23,568 bases of DNA from CAYPHJ01 sp964410485 (GTDB lineage Bacteria; Desulfobacterota; Binatia; UBA9968). Below the pieces are notes generated by a model. The model saw only the letters and a program-made list of their open reading frames with translations. It had not been told where the DNA came from and searched no databases. Positions within the stretch are counted from its first letter, which is position 1. Every line of letters begins with the position of its first letter. The translations under genes were made by a program, and so were the position numbers. Of the stretch, positions 7,642 through 15,023 are shown piece after piece. The stretch is taken from NCBI GenBank assembly GCA_964410485.1, contig CAYPHJ010000074.1, forward strand, positions 1-23,568. The letters run 5' to 3'.

Positions 7642-7896
7642 ATGGCTGACGAGACACCGGAGGAAAAGCTACTTCGCTTGGAGGCGGAGAACAGAGCGTT
7701 ACGGGAACAAATGGAACAACGCAGGTCCGGCCAACTACGCCTGAAGGTCAGCGAAAAGGGTGGGCTCTCTGTTTATGGGCTAGGCAGGTTTCCAGTGACG
7801 CTGTACAAGGAGCAGTGGATCAGGCTGCTGGAGCACGCCGACGAAATCAAGTCCTTTCTCAAGGAGAACGATCAGCAGCTAAAGGCCAAGCTATAA
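7642..7896 (+). CDS. Small conserved coiled-coil protein
   Basis: This 84-residue cytoplasmic protein follows a strong ribosome site (GGAGGA at 7633-7638, 3 nt before the ATG). Residues 5-27 form a short leucine-heptad coiled coil (EEKLLRLEAENRALREQME). The rest is a compact basic/aromatic segment: LRLKVSEKGGLSVYGLGRFP (33-52), then VTLYKEQWIRLLEHADEIKSFLKEN. I cannot name a family. The regular layout, good ribosome site and normal codon use argue for a real gene. It follows the polX operon after repeat copy B and converges with the VOC gene on the other strand. A small oligomeric adaptor or DNA-associated protein would fit, but no function is claimed. Confidence 0.8.
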   Translation: MADETPEEKLLRLEAENRALREQMEQRRSGQLRLKVSEKGGLSVYGLGRFPVTLYKEQWIRLLEHADEIKSFLKENDQQLKAKL

Positions 7897-7931
7897 TAAA
7901 GTATAGCCTCCTAGCTATCCCACTTCACACG

Positions 7932-8300
7932 TTAGCGCATTTCGAGAAACTCGAGGCGCACTCCTTCAGGGCCTTCGAAGAAGCACACCTTGCGGCCATC
8001 CGGTAGCACTCTCTCTTCGAGGATTTTGATGCCCGCCGCTTTGATTCTCGCGACTTCCTCGGCGAAGTTATCCGTATCGATGGCGACGTGTTCGAGGCCG
8101 TAGAATTGCTCCAGCTTCTGCTCCGGCAAAAAATCTGTCACGTTGAACTCCACCCCATGTAAGCCCATGCGAAAGGTCTTACGCCCGTTCGATGCGGTTC
8201 GTTCTGAGAGGATCTTGGCGCCGACATGCTTCACATACCAATCTACCGTCTTCTGCGGATCCGGCGTCTTTAAGTGCAGATGATTGATCTTGAAAGCCAT
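7932..8300 (-). CDS. VOC family (glyoxalase/bleomycin-resistance fold) protein
   Basis: This 122-residue protein shows one vicinal-oxygen-chelate unit of two beta-alpha-beta-beta-beta modules. The first opens MAFKINHLHLKTPDPQKTVDWYVKHVGAKI, with a candidate metal histidine in NHLHLKT. The second opens GLEHVAIDTDNFAEEVARIKAAG and ends GPEGVRLEFLEMR, with a His in EHVAID and a Glu in RLEFLE as further ligands. Such enzymes are metal-dependent lyases, isomerases or dioxygenases; the substrate cannot be assigned. I chose the ATG at 8298-8300 because a near-perfect ribosome site (AGGAGG) lies 5-6 nt upstream. An extension to 8339 would only translate a repeat arm. Its neighbour upstream on the same strand is a creatininase-family hydrolase, separated by an inverted repeat. 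Confidence 0.9.
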   Translation of the reverse strand: MAFKINHLHLKTPDPQKTVDWYVKHVGAKILSERTASNGRKTFRMGLHGVEFNVTDFLPEQKLEQFYGLEHVAIDTDNFAEEVARIKAAGIKILEERVLPDGRKVCFFEGPEGVRLEFLEMR

Positions 8301-8319
8301 ATCTCCTCCTTGGAAAGAA

Positions 8320-8444
8320 TTTAACCGCAAGGAACGCAAAGAGCACAGAGACCCTTAAAAAATAGCCGTGTTTCGAACCTGATCGCATAACTCTCGGATG
8401 TCTTTCATAGCTCTTTGCGATCTCTGCGTTCTCTGCGGTCAAAT
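8320..8444. repeat. Inverted repeat of the ACCGCAGAGAACGCA type
   Basis: Two arms of about 31-35 nt face each other: 8320-8350 (core AACCGCAAGGAACGCAAAGA) and about 8410-8444 (read on the minus strand, core GACCGCAGAGAACGCAGAGA). The spacer is about 60 bp. The arms agree at roughly three quarters of positions. The structure fills the gap between the creatininase-family gene stop and the VOC gene ribosome site. It resembles non-autonomous miniature elements common in environmental genomes. It encodes no protein. Confidence 0.75.
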
Positions 8445-8464
8445 CGCCTTATTCAGCTATGGGT

Positions 8465-9262
8465 TCACTGTTTGGTTTTCGCCGGGCCCCAGGCTTTGAG
8501 AATCACCCGGGCGATGTTGCCGCCGCGGATTTCGACGATCTTGCGGCCCGTCTCTGCATTGCCGGACTGCGGCGACCCAAAGTAGCCGCGACCACCGCTC
8601 AGGCTCCAGTAATCCTTGGTTTCGTTACGAAATGCTTCGACATCATAATCGAAATTAGGCTCGAGTTGACCGATGATATCGCGCCTCACATACTGCGGAA
8701 AACAATAGAGGCCGAGCGAGGTCTCCCATTCGCCGCCGTGCCCTTCTCGGTCGGGCCGGGCACTACGCGACAAATCGTGCACGCCCTCCCGGTGGCAGGC
8801 TGCCGTGAGCGCCGGATCGGTGACAAAACCGACACACAGCACCTGCGCAAGCTTATCCTCAGCCAGGATATCCCGCGCCTTCCCGAGCGCCTCCATGTGG
8901 TGCTTATCACGATGCCCGTTCAAAATGACAAGCCGGTTAAGCCTGTGTTTCGCAAGCGACCGTCCAATTTCTACAATGAGAGATTTCAGAGTTTGCGGCT
9001 CGAGTGAGAGCGTGCCCGGAAAATCGATCGCTGCACGGGCGACGCCGTACGGCACGGTGGGCGCGATGATAACTTCATAGCCGTTTTCTTCAAGCTGTGT
9101 CGCGCAGGCGGCAGCATACGCTTCTGCGGCAAAGGAGTCAGCACCCAGCGGTAAATGCGCCCCGTGCTCTTCCACAACACCGACCGGGAGAATTACCAGC
9201 GCACGCCCGTTCCGCGCCACGCGTTCGACTTCAGGAAACGGAATTTGGGCCAGGCATAGCAT
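8465..9262 (-). CDS. Creatininase-family metal-dependent amidohydrolase
   Basis: This protein is 265 residues from the ATG at 9260-9262; a TTG at 9322 would add 20 residues without family character. It has the creatininase hallmarks: LPVGVVEEHGAHLPLGAD near residues 25-42, with metal ligands Glu32, His33, His36 and Asp42, the mid-protein NGHRDKH (His117, with Asp119 at the place of a second-metal acid in creatininase), and REGHGGEWETS (His175, Glu180). Members are cytoplasmic enzymes that hydrolyse cyclic amides or formamides such as creatinine or FAPy, using Zn/Mn/Fe. The exact substrate is unknown; the NGHRD block departs from the commoner NGHGGN. A truncated lipoprotein leader ORF sits just upstream on the same strand (9329-9457). 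Confidence 0.9.
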   Translation of the reverse strand: MLCLAQIPFPEVERVARNGRALVILPVGVVEEHGAHLPLGADSFAAEAYAAACATQLEENGYEVIIAPTVPYGVARAAIDFPGTLSLEPQTLKSLIVEIGRSLAKHRLNRLVILNGHRDKHHMEALGKARDILAEDKLAQVLCVGFVTDPALTAACHREGVHDLSRSARPDREGHGGEWETSLGLYCFPQYVRRDIIGQLEPNFDYDVEAFRNETKDYWSLSGGRGYFGSPQSGNAETGRKIVEIRGGNIARVILKAWGPAKTKQ

Positions 9263-9328
9263 ATCGATCTTTGTTCGGCGCGCCAGCAGGCGTCCCGTGA
9301 AATCCGTGCTCCGGCGCGACAAACCCGG

Positions 9329-9457
9329 TCAGCAATCGTACGCCCTTGCGAGGAGAATCCTGTCGGATTGACTTTCTGCCGAATGATTAACAGAGCTGCA
9401 GCTCGCCGCGAAAAAAAGCGCGAGCAGTACGGCGCACAATCGGATTGAGATCTTCAT
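9329..9457 (-). pseudogene. Truncated lipoprotein leader (broken gene remnant)
   Basis: A ribosome site (AAGGGGGTGA) precedes an ATG at 9455-9457 encoding a textbook lipoprotein signal: MKISIRLCAVLLALFFAASC with lipobox AASC at 17-20. After 42 residues the frame ends (RILLARAYDC then TGA). In another frame the next bases read KGVRLLTGFVAPEHGFHG. That loosely recalls the GVRLVALFAPEHGFRG block of the DUF1343/NamZ exo-muramidases. I infer a frameshifted and truncated secreted-protein gene whose body was lost when the creatininase-family gene became its neighbour. Alternatively it is the detached signal sequence of a formerly exported creatininase-like enzyme. Similarity to NamZ is from memory and short. 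Confidence 0.4.
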
Positions 9458-9462
9458 TGACG

Positions 9463-9651
9463 TCACCCCCTTTGCCGCAGGCAGCCGTTAGTTGATACGG
9501 AAAGGATGTCTAAGCGAACGGCAGAATATCCATCCAAACGTGCAAAGTCAACGTTTCTCGATGCTCGCACGAACGCGCGCCCGTATTCTCTCCAGAAGGT
9601 TTCATAGGGCGGATAATTGTCATCCTTGACTCCAAAGGTAATGTAGTCCAA
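9463..9651 (-). other. Doubtful short ORF, possible gene remnant
   Basis: A 62-codon frame (ITFGVKDDNYPPYETFWREY, then GRAFVRASRNVDFARLDGYS) lies between the lipoprotein leader and the divergent exporter gene. Its first half has protein-like composition. It lacks an ATG (only TTG at 9651) and a ribosome site, and the frame stays open some 17 codons further upstream into the exporter's 5' end. It may be the tail of a lost gene, or chance. I do not assign a function. Confidence 0.25.
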
Positions 9652-11256
9652 GTGATTAAAGATGATCTCAACCCACGTCGCTACGTTATGACCGCCGTGA
9701 ACTCAGCCGAAAGTTTAGAACATACCGTCTTGCCAAAGACAACGCTCGCGGTCAGCGGCGTAATGATGGTTATTTTTCTGTTCGCGATCGATGCGACGAT
9801 CGTTAGCACCTCCATGCCGACCATCGTCGCCAGACTCGGCGGGCTCGAACTTTACAGCTGGGTATTTTCCATTTACATGCTGACTTCGGCCCTGGCGACT
9901 CCTATTTTCGGCAAGCTTTCCGATCTTTTCGATCGGCGCAACTTGATGCTCGCCGGGATAGGAATTTTTGTCGTCGGTTCCATACTTTGCGGGGCGGCCC
10001 AAAGCATGGAGATGATGGTTGTGTTCCGCGCCATTCAAGGACTCGGGGGCGGCGCGATCTATGCTTTGTCTTTCATTGTAGTGGGCATTCTCTACCCGGC
10101 GGAAAAACGTGCCAGGATGCAGGGCTTGATCAGCAGCATCTGGGGGATTTCGTCCATCCTCGGGCCGTTGGCAGGCGCCATTATCGTCGAGAACTGGAGC
10201 TGGCGCTGGATTTTCTTCGTCAATCTACCGATCGGCGCGGCCGCATCCAGCTTGATCATTCTCGGCCTCAAGGAAAACAATACAGAACGGCGCCGGCCAA
10301 AACTGGACCTTTTTGGCGCGGCAACCCTTTTGATCGGGCTAATGCTGCTTTTTTACGCGCTCACCCACAGCACACATGCTCACGAGCCGTTAAATACCGA
10401 GCTCTTCGGCCTTGTTATTTTAGCCGCGTTGTTTCTGGCTGCCTTTCTCTTGATCGAGCGGCGCGCCGAAGAGCCGATCATCCCGTTGGATCTATTTCGT
10501 TTACGTCTGTTTACGCTTTCCTGTGCCGTTGCGACTATCGCCTCCATGGGAGTATTTGGCGCTATCAGCTATTTGCCGCTTTACCTTCAGGGGGTTACGG
10601 GAACCAGCGCTTCGCACGCGGGGATCGCATTGCTTCTGCTCAGCGTGGGATGGACGGCGGGGAGCGTAATTGCCGGGCAAACCGCCAACTGCTTCGGCTA
10701 TCGTTGGATCAGTGCAGCAGGCATGACTCTTCTCGCCCTTGGCTACTGCCTTTTTCTCGGCCCGACGACTCCCGTAACAATCTTTGTCGCTCTCATGAAC
10801 GGAGTTCTCATCGGTACAGGCATGGGCATGGCCAATTTGACTAGTCTCGTTGCGGCGCAGGAATCGGTCCCCATGCACCGCATGGGCGTAGCGACTTCAA
10901 CGATCATGCTTTTTCGCACTTTCGCCGGAGCATTTGGAATTAGCTTGATGGGCACCGTTCTACTCAACCGGATGCATCAAGGAGTCGCGCAGTTGACTGA
11001 GCAAGGCCCAGCGCTGTTAGTTCCGCAATTGCGCGACCGGATCGCCAATCCGCAGAACCTTCTCGACCCGGCAACTCGCGCCGAAATTCCACCGGAACTC
11101 CTGCCCTCGCTCGTGGATATTTTGGCAAATGCCTTGTGGTACGCGTTCGCAGCCGCATTCGTGTTGATGGTCGTGGGGATCTCAATCAGCCTTTTCATGA
11201 GCCACTCCGCCAGTACCGGCACATCGCGTTCAGAACCGTTACCAAAAAATCCCTAA
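9652..11256 (+). CDS. DHA2-family (EmrB/QacA-type) MFS exporter
   Basis: This is an inner-membrane proton-driven drug or metabolite exporter of about 520-534 residues with 14 predicted membrane helices, the usual size for DHA2. Using the GTG start at 9652, helix 1 carries AIDATIVSTSMPTI (45-58) with a buried Asp47. Loop 2-3 has motif A (GKLSDLFDRR, 87-96). Helix 4 has FRAIQGLGGG with the conserved Arg. Helix 5 has motif C (GISSILGPLAG, 165-175). WRWIFFVNLPIG (184-195) is the DHA2 hallmark. The ATG at 9688 is an equally plausible start; neither has a strong ribosome site. No TetR-type regulator or membrane-fusion partner is adjacent. It converges, with a 16-bp gap, on a flavin monooxygenase-like gene, so the two are not one operon. 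Substrate unknown. Confidence 0.94.
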   Translation: MIKDDLNPRRYVMTAVNSAESLEHTVLPKTTLAVSGVMMVIFLFAIDATIVSTSMPTIVARLGGLELYSWVFSIYMLTSALATPIFGKLSDLFDRRNLMLAGIGIFVVGSILCGAAQSMEMMVVFRAIQGLGGGAIYALSFIVVGILYPAEKRARMQGLISSIWGISSILGPLAGAIIVENWSWRWIFFVNLPIGAAASSLIILGLKENNTERRRPKLDLFGAATLLIGLMLLFYALTHSTHAHEPLNTELFGLVILAALFLAAFLLIERRAEEPIIPLDLFRLRLFTLSCAVATIASMGVFGAISYLPLYLQGVTGTSASHAGIALLLLSVGWTAGSVIAGQTANCFGYRWISAAGMTLLALGYCLFLGPTTPVTIFVALMNGVLIGTGMGMANLTSLVAAQESVPMHRMGVATSTIMLFRTFAGAFGISLMGTVLLNRMHQGVAQLTEQGPALLVPQLRDRIANPQNLLDPATRAEIPPELLPSLVDILANALWYAFAAAFVLMVVGISISLFMSHSASTGTSRSEPLPKNP

Positions 11257-11272
11257 ACCGGAGTCGATCGTG

Positions 11273-12439
11273 TTACAGTTTTGAGGAATCGATCTTCAGT
11301 CCGAGCGAGTACTTGCCAACCAGTTCGTAGTGTGAGAGCCGCCCCTGCATGTGTTGGCTGATCACGTGAATGTCCTGAAAATGGCGCTGCAGTAGATTTC
11401 CCTCGTAGATGGCCGTCACGCCAGCAGCGTTATAAAGCGTGTCCACGGCCTGGACAGCCAGTCGAATCGCGTGCGTGGTAGCGAGGCGTAGTGTTGCGCG
11501 TCGCTCTTGAGTGACCGCGCCGGTCGATACTGCCTCGGTCCAGTTCTCGCCGACCGCCTCGGTGAGGAACGCCCGTCCGGATCGCACGTGTGCTTCGGTA
11601 AGTCCGACAGCCCCCTGGACCAGCGCTTGATCGCGGAGCGGTGTCTGCATGGCGCGCGGCGTCTTCGTGCCTGCCAGCTCGAAAAACGCCACCAGGCACG
11701 ACTGGGCCACGCCCAGGGCTACAGCGGCATCGCCCACGGCGAACAGCAAGCTTCGCGGGAACTGGTAAAGGGGTCCGGTGTCCAATAGCGGCGCCCCAGC
11801 CTGCAGCACGGTGCGCTCAGCCGGCACGAATACGTCACTCACGGTAAAGTCATGAGTGCCGGTGCCACGCATGCCCCGAACGCGCCAGGTGTCGAGCAGT
11901 GCGGCCTCAGAGGCCGGAACGAAAAAATATCGCTCCTCAGGTCCCCCGCCTTGCGTCCTCTGCTGGCCATTCTCGAAGACGTGGGCGCGCGCCGCCAGCC
12001 AGGCCGCATGCCGGCAGCCCGAGCTGAAACCCTGCCGGCCGGTAACCCTGTACCCTCCCGGAACCACGATCGCCTTTGCTGTCGGCAAAGGCGTATTTGC
12101 GACGACGCTGCGTGGCGTGTCGATCCAGATTGCACGAGCAACGTCGCGCGGCATCCGCGCTGCGTAAGTCGCAAATATCGCGCACTGATTAACGATCCAG
12201 CCCGTACTGGCGTCAGCCCTCCCAATCTCCTCCAGCACTTGCACATAAGTCGGCAAGTCGATCTCCGCGCCGCCCAGAGTGCGTGGAAGCGCGAGTTGTA
12301 ACAGGCCGGCGTCGGCGAGCGCCTCGAAAAGCCGCCGCGGCAGCTCCCGGTCAGCCTCGATTTGATCGGCGCAGGAACGAATCATGGCCGCCAATTCTCG
12401 CGCGACATCAAGCGGCGATTGAGTGGCGCTGTCGCTCAT
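11273..12439 (-). CDS. Acyl-CoA dehydrogenase-fold flavin monooxygenase (group D-like)
   Basis: This 388-residue protein, from the ATG at 12437-12439, has the acyl-CoA dehydrogenase fold. Its signature is that of the flavin-dependent hydroxylase branch (HsaA, DszC, HpaB-like; PF08028 C-domain). The N-domain includes LPRRLFEALADAGLLQLALP, LGGAEIDLP and STGWIVNQCA. The middle has GYRVTGRQGFSSGCRHAAW and RGMRGTGTHDFTVSDVFVP. The C-terminal helices end RHFQDIHVISQHMQGRLSHY. The catalytic glutamate of true dehydrogenases is not seen. Such enzymes use reduced FMN or FAD from a separate reductase; none lies in this window. In-frame ATGs upstream (12457, 12472) and a GTG at 12538 are possible starts, but the domain begins after 12439. 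Substrate unknown; an aromatic or sulfur heterocycle is typical. Confidence 0.88.
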   Translation of the reverse strand: MSDSATQSPLDVARELAAMIRSCADQIEADRELPRRLFEALADAGLLQLALPRTLGGAEIDLPTYVQVLEEIGRADASTGWIVNQCAIFATYAARMPRDVARAIWIDTPRSVVANTPLPTAKAIVVPGGYRVTGRQGFSSGCRHAAWLAARAHVFENGQQRTQGGGPEERYFFVPASEAALLDTWRVRGMRGTGTHDFTVSDVFVPAERTVLQAGAPLLDTGPLYQFPRSLLFAVGDAAVALGVAQSCLVAFFELAGTKTPRAMQTPLRDQALVQGAVGLTEAHVRSGRAFLTEAVGENWTEAVSTGAVTQERRATLRLATTHAIRLAVQAVDTLYNAAGVTAIYEGNLLQRHFQDIHVISQHMQGRLSHYELVGKYSLGLKIDSSKL

Positions 12440-12660
12440 CCCTTCATGTCCTTCCATTGACGTTTTGAGCATACCCGTGTTCTCAATCGAAGAAACAGAA
12501 GCCCGACGTTTGTCTCGCCTTGCATGCGCGAATAGCACGTCCGATAACTGCCAGAGTCATAACACCGTCTGTCCAAATCATTCAAGCCGCATGCACGGCT
12601 CGAACTCTTATTGTCTCCGCCGGTCCGCGAGAGTCTAAGTTGACCCGAATAATGGCTTAA

Positions 12661-12679
12661 TGTACATGTAAAGTGTACA
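12661..12679. promoter_or_regulatory. Candidate operator: paired TGTACA palindromes
   Basis: TGTACA occurs at 12661-12666 and again at 12674-12679, 13 bp apart, just before the antitoxin ribosome site. Phd/YefM antitoxins bind short palindromes overlapping their own promoter, so this is a natural autoregulatory site. A TTGACC at 12640-12645 could be the -35 box, with a weak -10 (TACATG) overlapping the first palindrome. Confidence 0.55.
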
Positions 12680-12693
12680 CAAGGAGATGGGGC

Positions 12694-12993
12694 ATGGCAA
12701 AAGAGAAAATCATGTCCTTTGTGCAGGCCCGGTCGAAGCTCAGCGAGATTGTAGACCGGGTGGCCGAAAGCGAAGATACCTACGTCGTCTCAAAGCGGCA
12801 AAAGCCGGTTGCGGTCATTATCGGGATCGACAGATACCGGGAACTGTCGGGCACTTCGAAGTATTTAAAGAATGTCGGCGGGAAACGCATCATGAACCTG
12901 GAAGGGATCGCCACCGCGGTTGGCGACATCGACGAGGCAATACGCGAGCTTCGCAAGTCACGGATCGATGCCGTCATCAACAAGTTCTCGTGA
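12694..12993 (+). CDS. Phd/YefM-family antitoxin
   Basis: This 99-residue antitoxin runs from the ATG at 12694, chosen over a GTG at 12673 because AAGGAGAT sits directly upstream at 12681-12688. The N-terminal Phd/YefM dimer and DNA-binding domain is clear: IMSFVQARSKLSEIVDRVAE, then DTYVVSKRQKPVAVIIGIDRYREL. The C-terminal tail (GDIDEAIRELRKSRIDAVIN) would wrap the toxin. It should bind and neutralise the PIN nuclease encoded downstream, whose GTG start overlaps this stop codon, and repress the operon through the TGTACA sites upstream. Family and pairing are secure; the biological role (persistence, phage defence, element maintenance) is not visible. Confidence 0.9.
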   Translation: MAKEKIMSFVQARSKLSEIVDRVAESEDTYVVSKRQKPVAVIIGIDRYRELSGTSKYLKNVGGKRIMNLEGIATAVGDIDEAIRELRKSRIDAVINKFS

Positions 12994-13391
12994 CGTTCGT
13001 CACAGACACCCATCCATTCGTGCATCATGTCACGGGTCGAAGGAACCGCCTGGGCCGTAGGGCTTTAGGTATATTCGACGCGGTAAAGCGTGGCCGGGAG
13101 ACGTTGTTGGTGCCCTTTACCGTGCTCGAGGAAGTGATGCTTCTCTCGGAGATCGGCAGCATTCGCCTGCCTCTACCCTTCCGTGACTTCGTAATCTCAA
13201 TCCGGCAGGCCGAAAATTTCGATTTGGGCGTAAACGACACGGCTCTTCTTCTCGAAGCTTCAACATTCACGACCATCCGGGATCCGTACGATCGAATGAT
13301 CATCGCCCAGGCCAGAGTCGCCGGCGTGCCGCTCATTACCAGCGACGAACAGATCCGCGAATCCGGTTTGGTCCGCACTGTCTGGGACTAG
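12990..13391 (+). CDS. PIN-domain ribonuclease toxin (VapC type)
   Basis: This 133-residue PIN nuclease starts at GTG 12990, forming a GTGA overlap with the antitoxin stop. The start gives the usual VapC opening MTFVTDTHPFVHHVTG. PIN acidic residues are visible: Asp6, Glu47 (FTVLEEV), Asp101 (RDPYDRMIIAQA) and Asp119 (TSDEQI), enough for a Mg/Mn-dependent active site. It probably cleaves RNA, often tRNA or rRNA in this family, when freed from its antitoxin. The C-terminus (GLVRTVWD) is native in appearance. The TAG stop coincides with the CTAG that begins the inverted-repeat element at 13388, so the element inserted exactly at the stop codon without damaging the toxin. Confidence 0.9.
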   Translation: MTFVTDTHPFVHHVTGRRNRLGRRALGIFDAVKRGRETLLVPFTVLEEVMLLSEIGSIRLPLPFRDFVISIRQAENFDLGVNDTALLLEASTFTTIRDPYDRMIIAQARVAGVPLITSDEQIRESGLVRTVWD

Positions 13392-13526
13392 CAGGCTGCT
13401 GAAAAACCCTCCGTTCACCCTTCGAGAACCTCAGGGCGAACGGAGAGGAACTTGAAATGAGTAGGGATTTTCCGTTCATGCTGAGCCTGTCGAAGCATTC
13501 CGAATCTTTTTTCAGCAACCTGCTAG
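13388..13526. mobile_element. MITE-like element with 19-bp terminal inverted repeats
   Basis: The ends match at 18 of 19 positions: CTAGCAGGCTGCTGAAAAA on the left (13388-13406), and CTAGCAGGTTGCTGAAAAA when the right end (13508-13526) is read on the other strand. CTAG at both ends could be a 4-bp target duplication, as made by IS5-group transposases (established knowledge); the repeats themselves would then begin GCAGG. The 139-bp interior holds a hairpin (13411-13421 with 13433-13443) and ATGCTGAGCCTGTCGAAGCA. It has no coding capacity. A degenerate relative of the interior motif is at 22541-22561. Confidence 0.8.
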
Positions 13527-13583
13527 GGCAACACCCATGACTCGGCGCCGGCTTGTGACCGCTTCATTAACGATTTGTATGTC

Positions 13584-13664
13584 TTGAACGTTTTGAACAA
13601 CTGGAACGGTTTGAATGAATCAACCGCGGGAACGTTTGGAACCGCTGGAACGACTGGAGCGTAG
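13584..13664. repeat. Nine 9-nt tandem units (GGAACGNTT type)
   Basis: Nine units in exact 9-nt register run from TTGAACGTT (13584) through TGGAACGGT and GGAACCGCT to GGAGCGTAG (13664). Most share a G-A-A-C core at fixed positions. The tract lies in the gap between the MITE-like element and the stop codon of the NtrC-type regulator. It is not translated in either neighbouring gene. Confidence 0.75.
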
Positions 13665-13673
13665 CCTATTAGC

Positions 13674-15023
13674 TTATTCGATTCTGAGTGATCTGATTAG
13701 ATTCAACAAGTGTGTCTTATGGAGACCGAGAAGTCTCGCCGCCGCCGCGCGATTGCCATTGGTCTGAGCCAGCGCTCGGGCGACGACCTGTTTTTTTGCG
13801 GTGTCCAAAGCTTGCCGATACGAGAGGCTCTCGCCGCCGTTATTCTCCTTAAGGACGGAATGCAAGGGTAGGTCATAGATGGAAATTTCCGGGCCTGGCC
13901 CGAGCACTACCGCGCGCTCGATTACGTTCGCCAGCTCGCGCACGTTGCCCGGCCATTCGTACGCAACAAGCATCGCTTCTGCATCTTCGGCGATGCCAAT
14001 AACATTCTTTTTGGTCTCCGTCGCAGCACGCCGCAAAAAATGCTTTGCCAGAACGGGAATATCTTCCTTCCTTTCGCGCAACCGCGGCAGCACAATCGGA
14101 ATCACGTTAAGACGGTAGTAAAGATCCTCACGGAAGCGTCCCTCTTTGATCGCACTCGTCAGGTCGCGATTTGTTGCTGCAATAATCCTGACATCGACGC
14201 GAATCGGCTGGCTGCCCCCTACCCGTTCAAATTCGCGCTCTTGAAGAAACCTCAACAGTTTCGTTTGAAGCTCTGCCGAGATATCACCAACCTCGTCGAG
14301 AAAAACCGTGCCGCCGTGGGCCAATTCCATTTTGCCTTTCTTGAGCTGGTGCGCTCCCGTGAACGCCCCTTTTTCATGGCCGAACAGTTCGCTCTCCAGA
14401 AGTTCCTTCGACAGACCCACACAGTTGATTGCAATAAAAGGCTCGCGCCTTCGTTCGCTCCATTCGTGAATAGCGCGTGCAAAGACCTCTTTGCCGGCGC
14501 CGCTCTCGCCGAGCAGCAGCACCGTCGATCGACTCGCCGCCGCCTTTTTGGCTGTCTCGATCGCCGCGCGCATCTTCGGGCTTTCGCCGCCGATCAGCCG
14601 GTATCGTTCGCCCGTCTCCTCGGAATAGCGTTCCAAACTGCGCTTGAGCTTTTCTCGCTCCAAAGCTTTTTCAACGACCAGAGCGATATGATCGAGATCA
14701 AACGGCTTGGTGAGAAAATCATAGGCGCCTTGTTTGATTGCTTGCACGGCGCGCTCGATGGTGCCGTAGGCCGTGATCATGATGATGGTCGCTTTGCTGC
14801 CGCGCTGCTGTAATTCTTGCAACACCTGGAGGCCGCTTTTACCCGGCATTTCGATATCGAGCAAAAGCACATCCGGTGCGCACCCCTCGACGCGGTCTAT
14901 ACAGTCCTGGCCATCGACCGCGGTGACAATCCTGGCGCCGAGGCTGCTCAGCGTGTCCTTTAGGATGTCACGAATATCGGCGTCGTCGTCAGCGACAAGT
15001 ATCGTTCCGCTAAGCGGTTTCAT
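13674..15023 (-). CDS. NtrC-family sigma-54-dependent response regulator
   Basis: This 449-residue regulator starts at the ATG at 15021-15023; reading further upstream would only translate a palindromic repeat. The receiver domain (about 6-120) has the acidic pair Asp12/Asp13, phosphoacceptor Asp56 (LLLDIEMPG), Thr84 and Lys106. The AAA+ domain (about 143-372) has Walker A GESGAGKE (172-179), the sigma-54 contact loop GAFTGA (219-224) and Walker B VFLDE (240-244). A Fis-type helix-turn-helix closes the protein (NGNRAAAARLLGLHKTHLLN, 422-441). It should activate sigma-54 promoters by ATP-driven open-complex formation when phosphorylated. The likely partner is the binding-protein histidine kinase upstream on the same strand. 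Likely targets are the two sigma-54-type promoters at 18982-19465. Its start overlaps the DUF559 gene end by 14 bp. Confidence 0.95.
   Translation of the reverse strand: MKPLSGTILVADDDADIRDILKDTLSSLGARIVTAVDGQDCIDRVEGCAPDVLLLDIEMPGKSGLQVLQELQQRGSKATIIMITAYGTIERAVQAIKQGAYDFLTKPFDLDHIALVVEKALEREKLKRSLERYSEETGERYRLIGGESPKMRAAIETAKKAAASRSTVLLLGESGAGKEVFARAIHEWSERRREPFIAINCVGLSKELLESELFGHEKGAFTGAHQLKKGKMELAHGGTVFLDEVGDISAELQTKLLRFLQEREFERVGGSQPIRVDVRIIAATNRDLTSAIKEGRFREDLYYRLNVIPIVLPRLRERKEDIPVLAKHFLRRAATETKKNVIGIAEDAEAMLVAYEWPGNVRELANVIERAVVLGPGPEISIYDLPLHSVLKENNGGESLSYRQALDTAKKQVVARALAQTNGNRAAAARLLGLHKTHLLNLIRSLRIE

Noticed and set aside
7903..7918. ATAGC/GCTAT hairpin between the small coiled-coil gene and the VOC gene as a terminator
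   Set aside because: Only a 5-bp AT-rich stem without a T-run; too weak to call.
9414..9420. Run of seven A (seven T on the coding strand) in the lipoprotein leader as a programmed frameshift site
   Set aside because: The signal peptide reads correctly through the run; the break occurs later, so slippage there would not repair the gene.
9987..10844. 285-codon frame overlapping the DHA2 exporter in another plus frame
   Set aside because: The exporter frame has 14 membrane helices and MFS motifs; this frame is basic and featureless.
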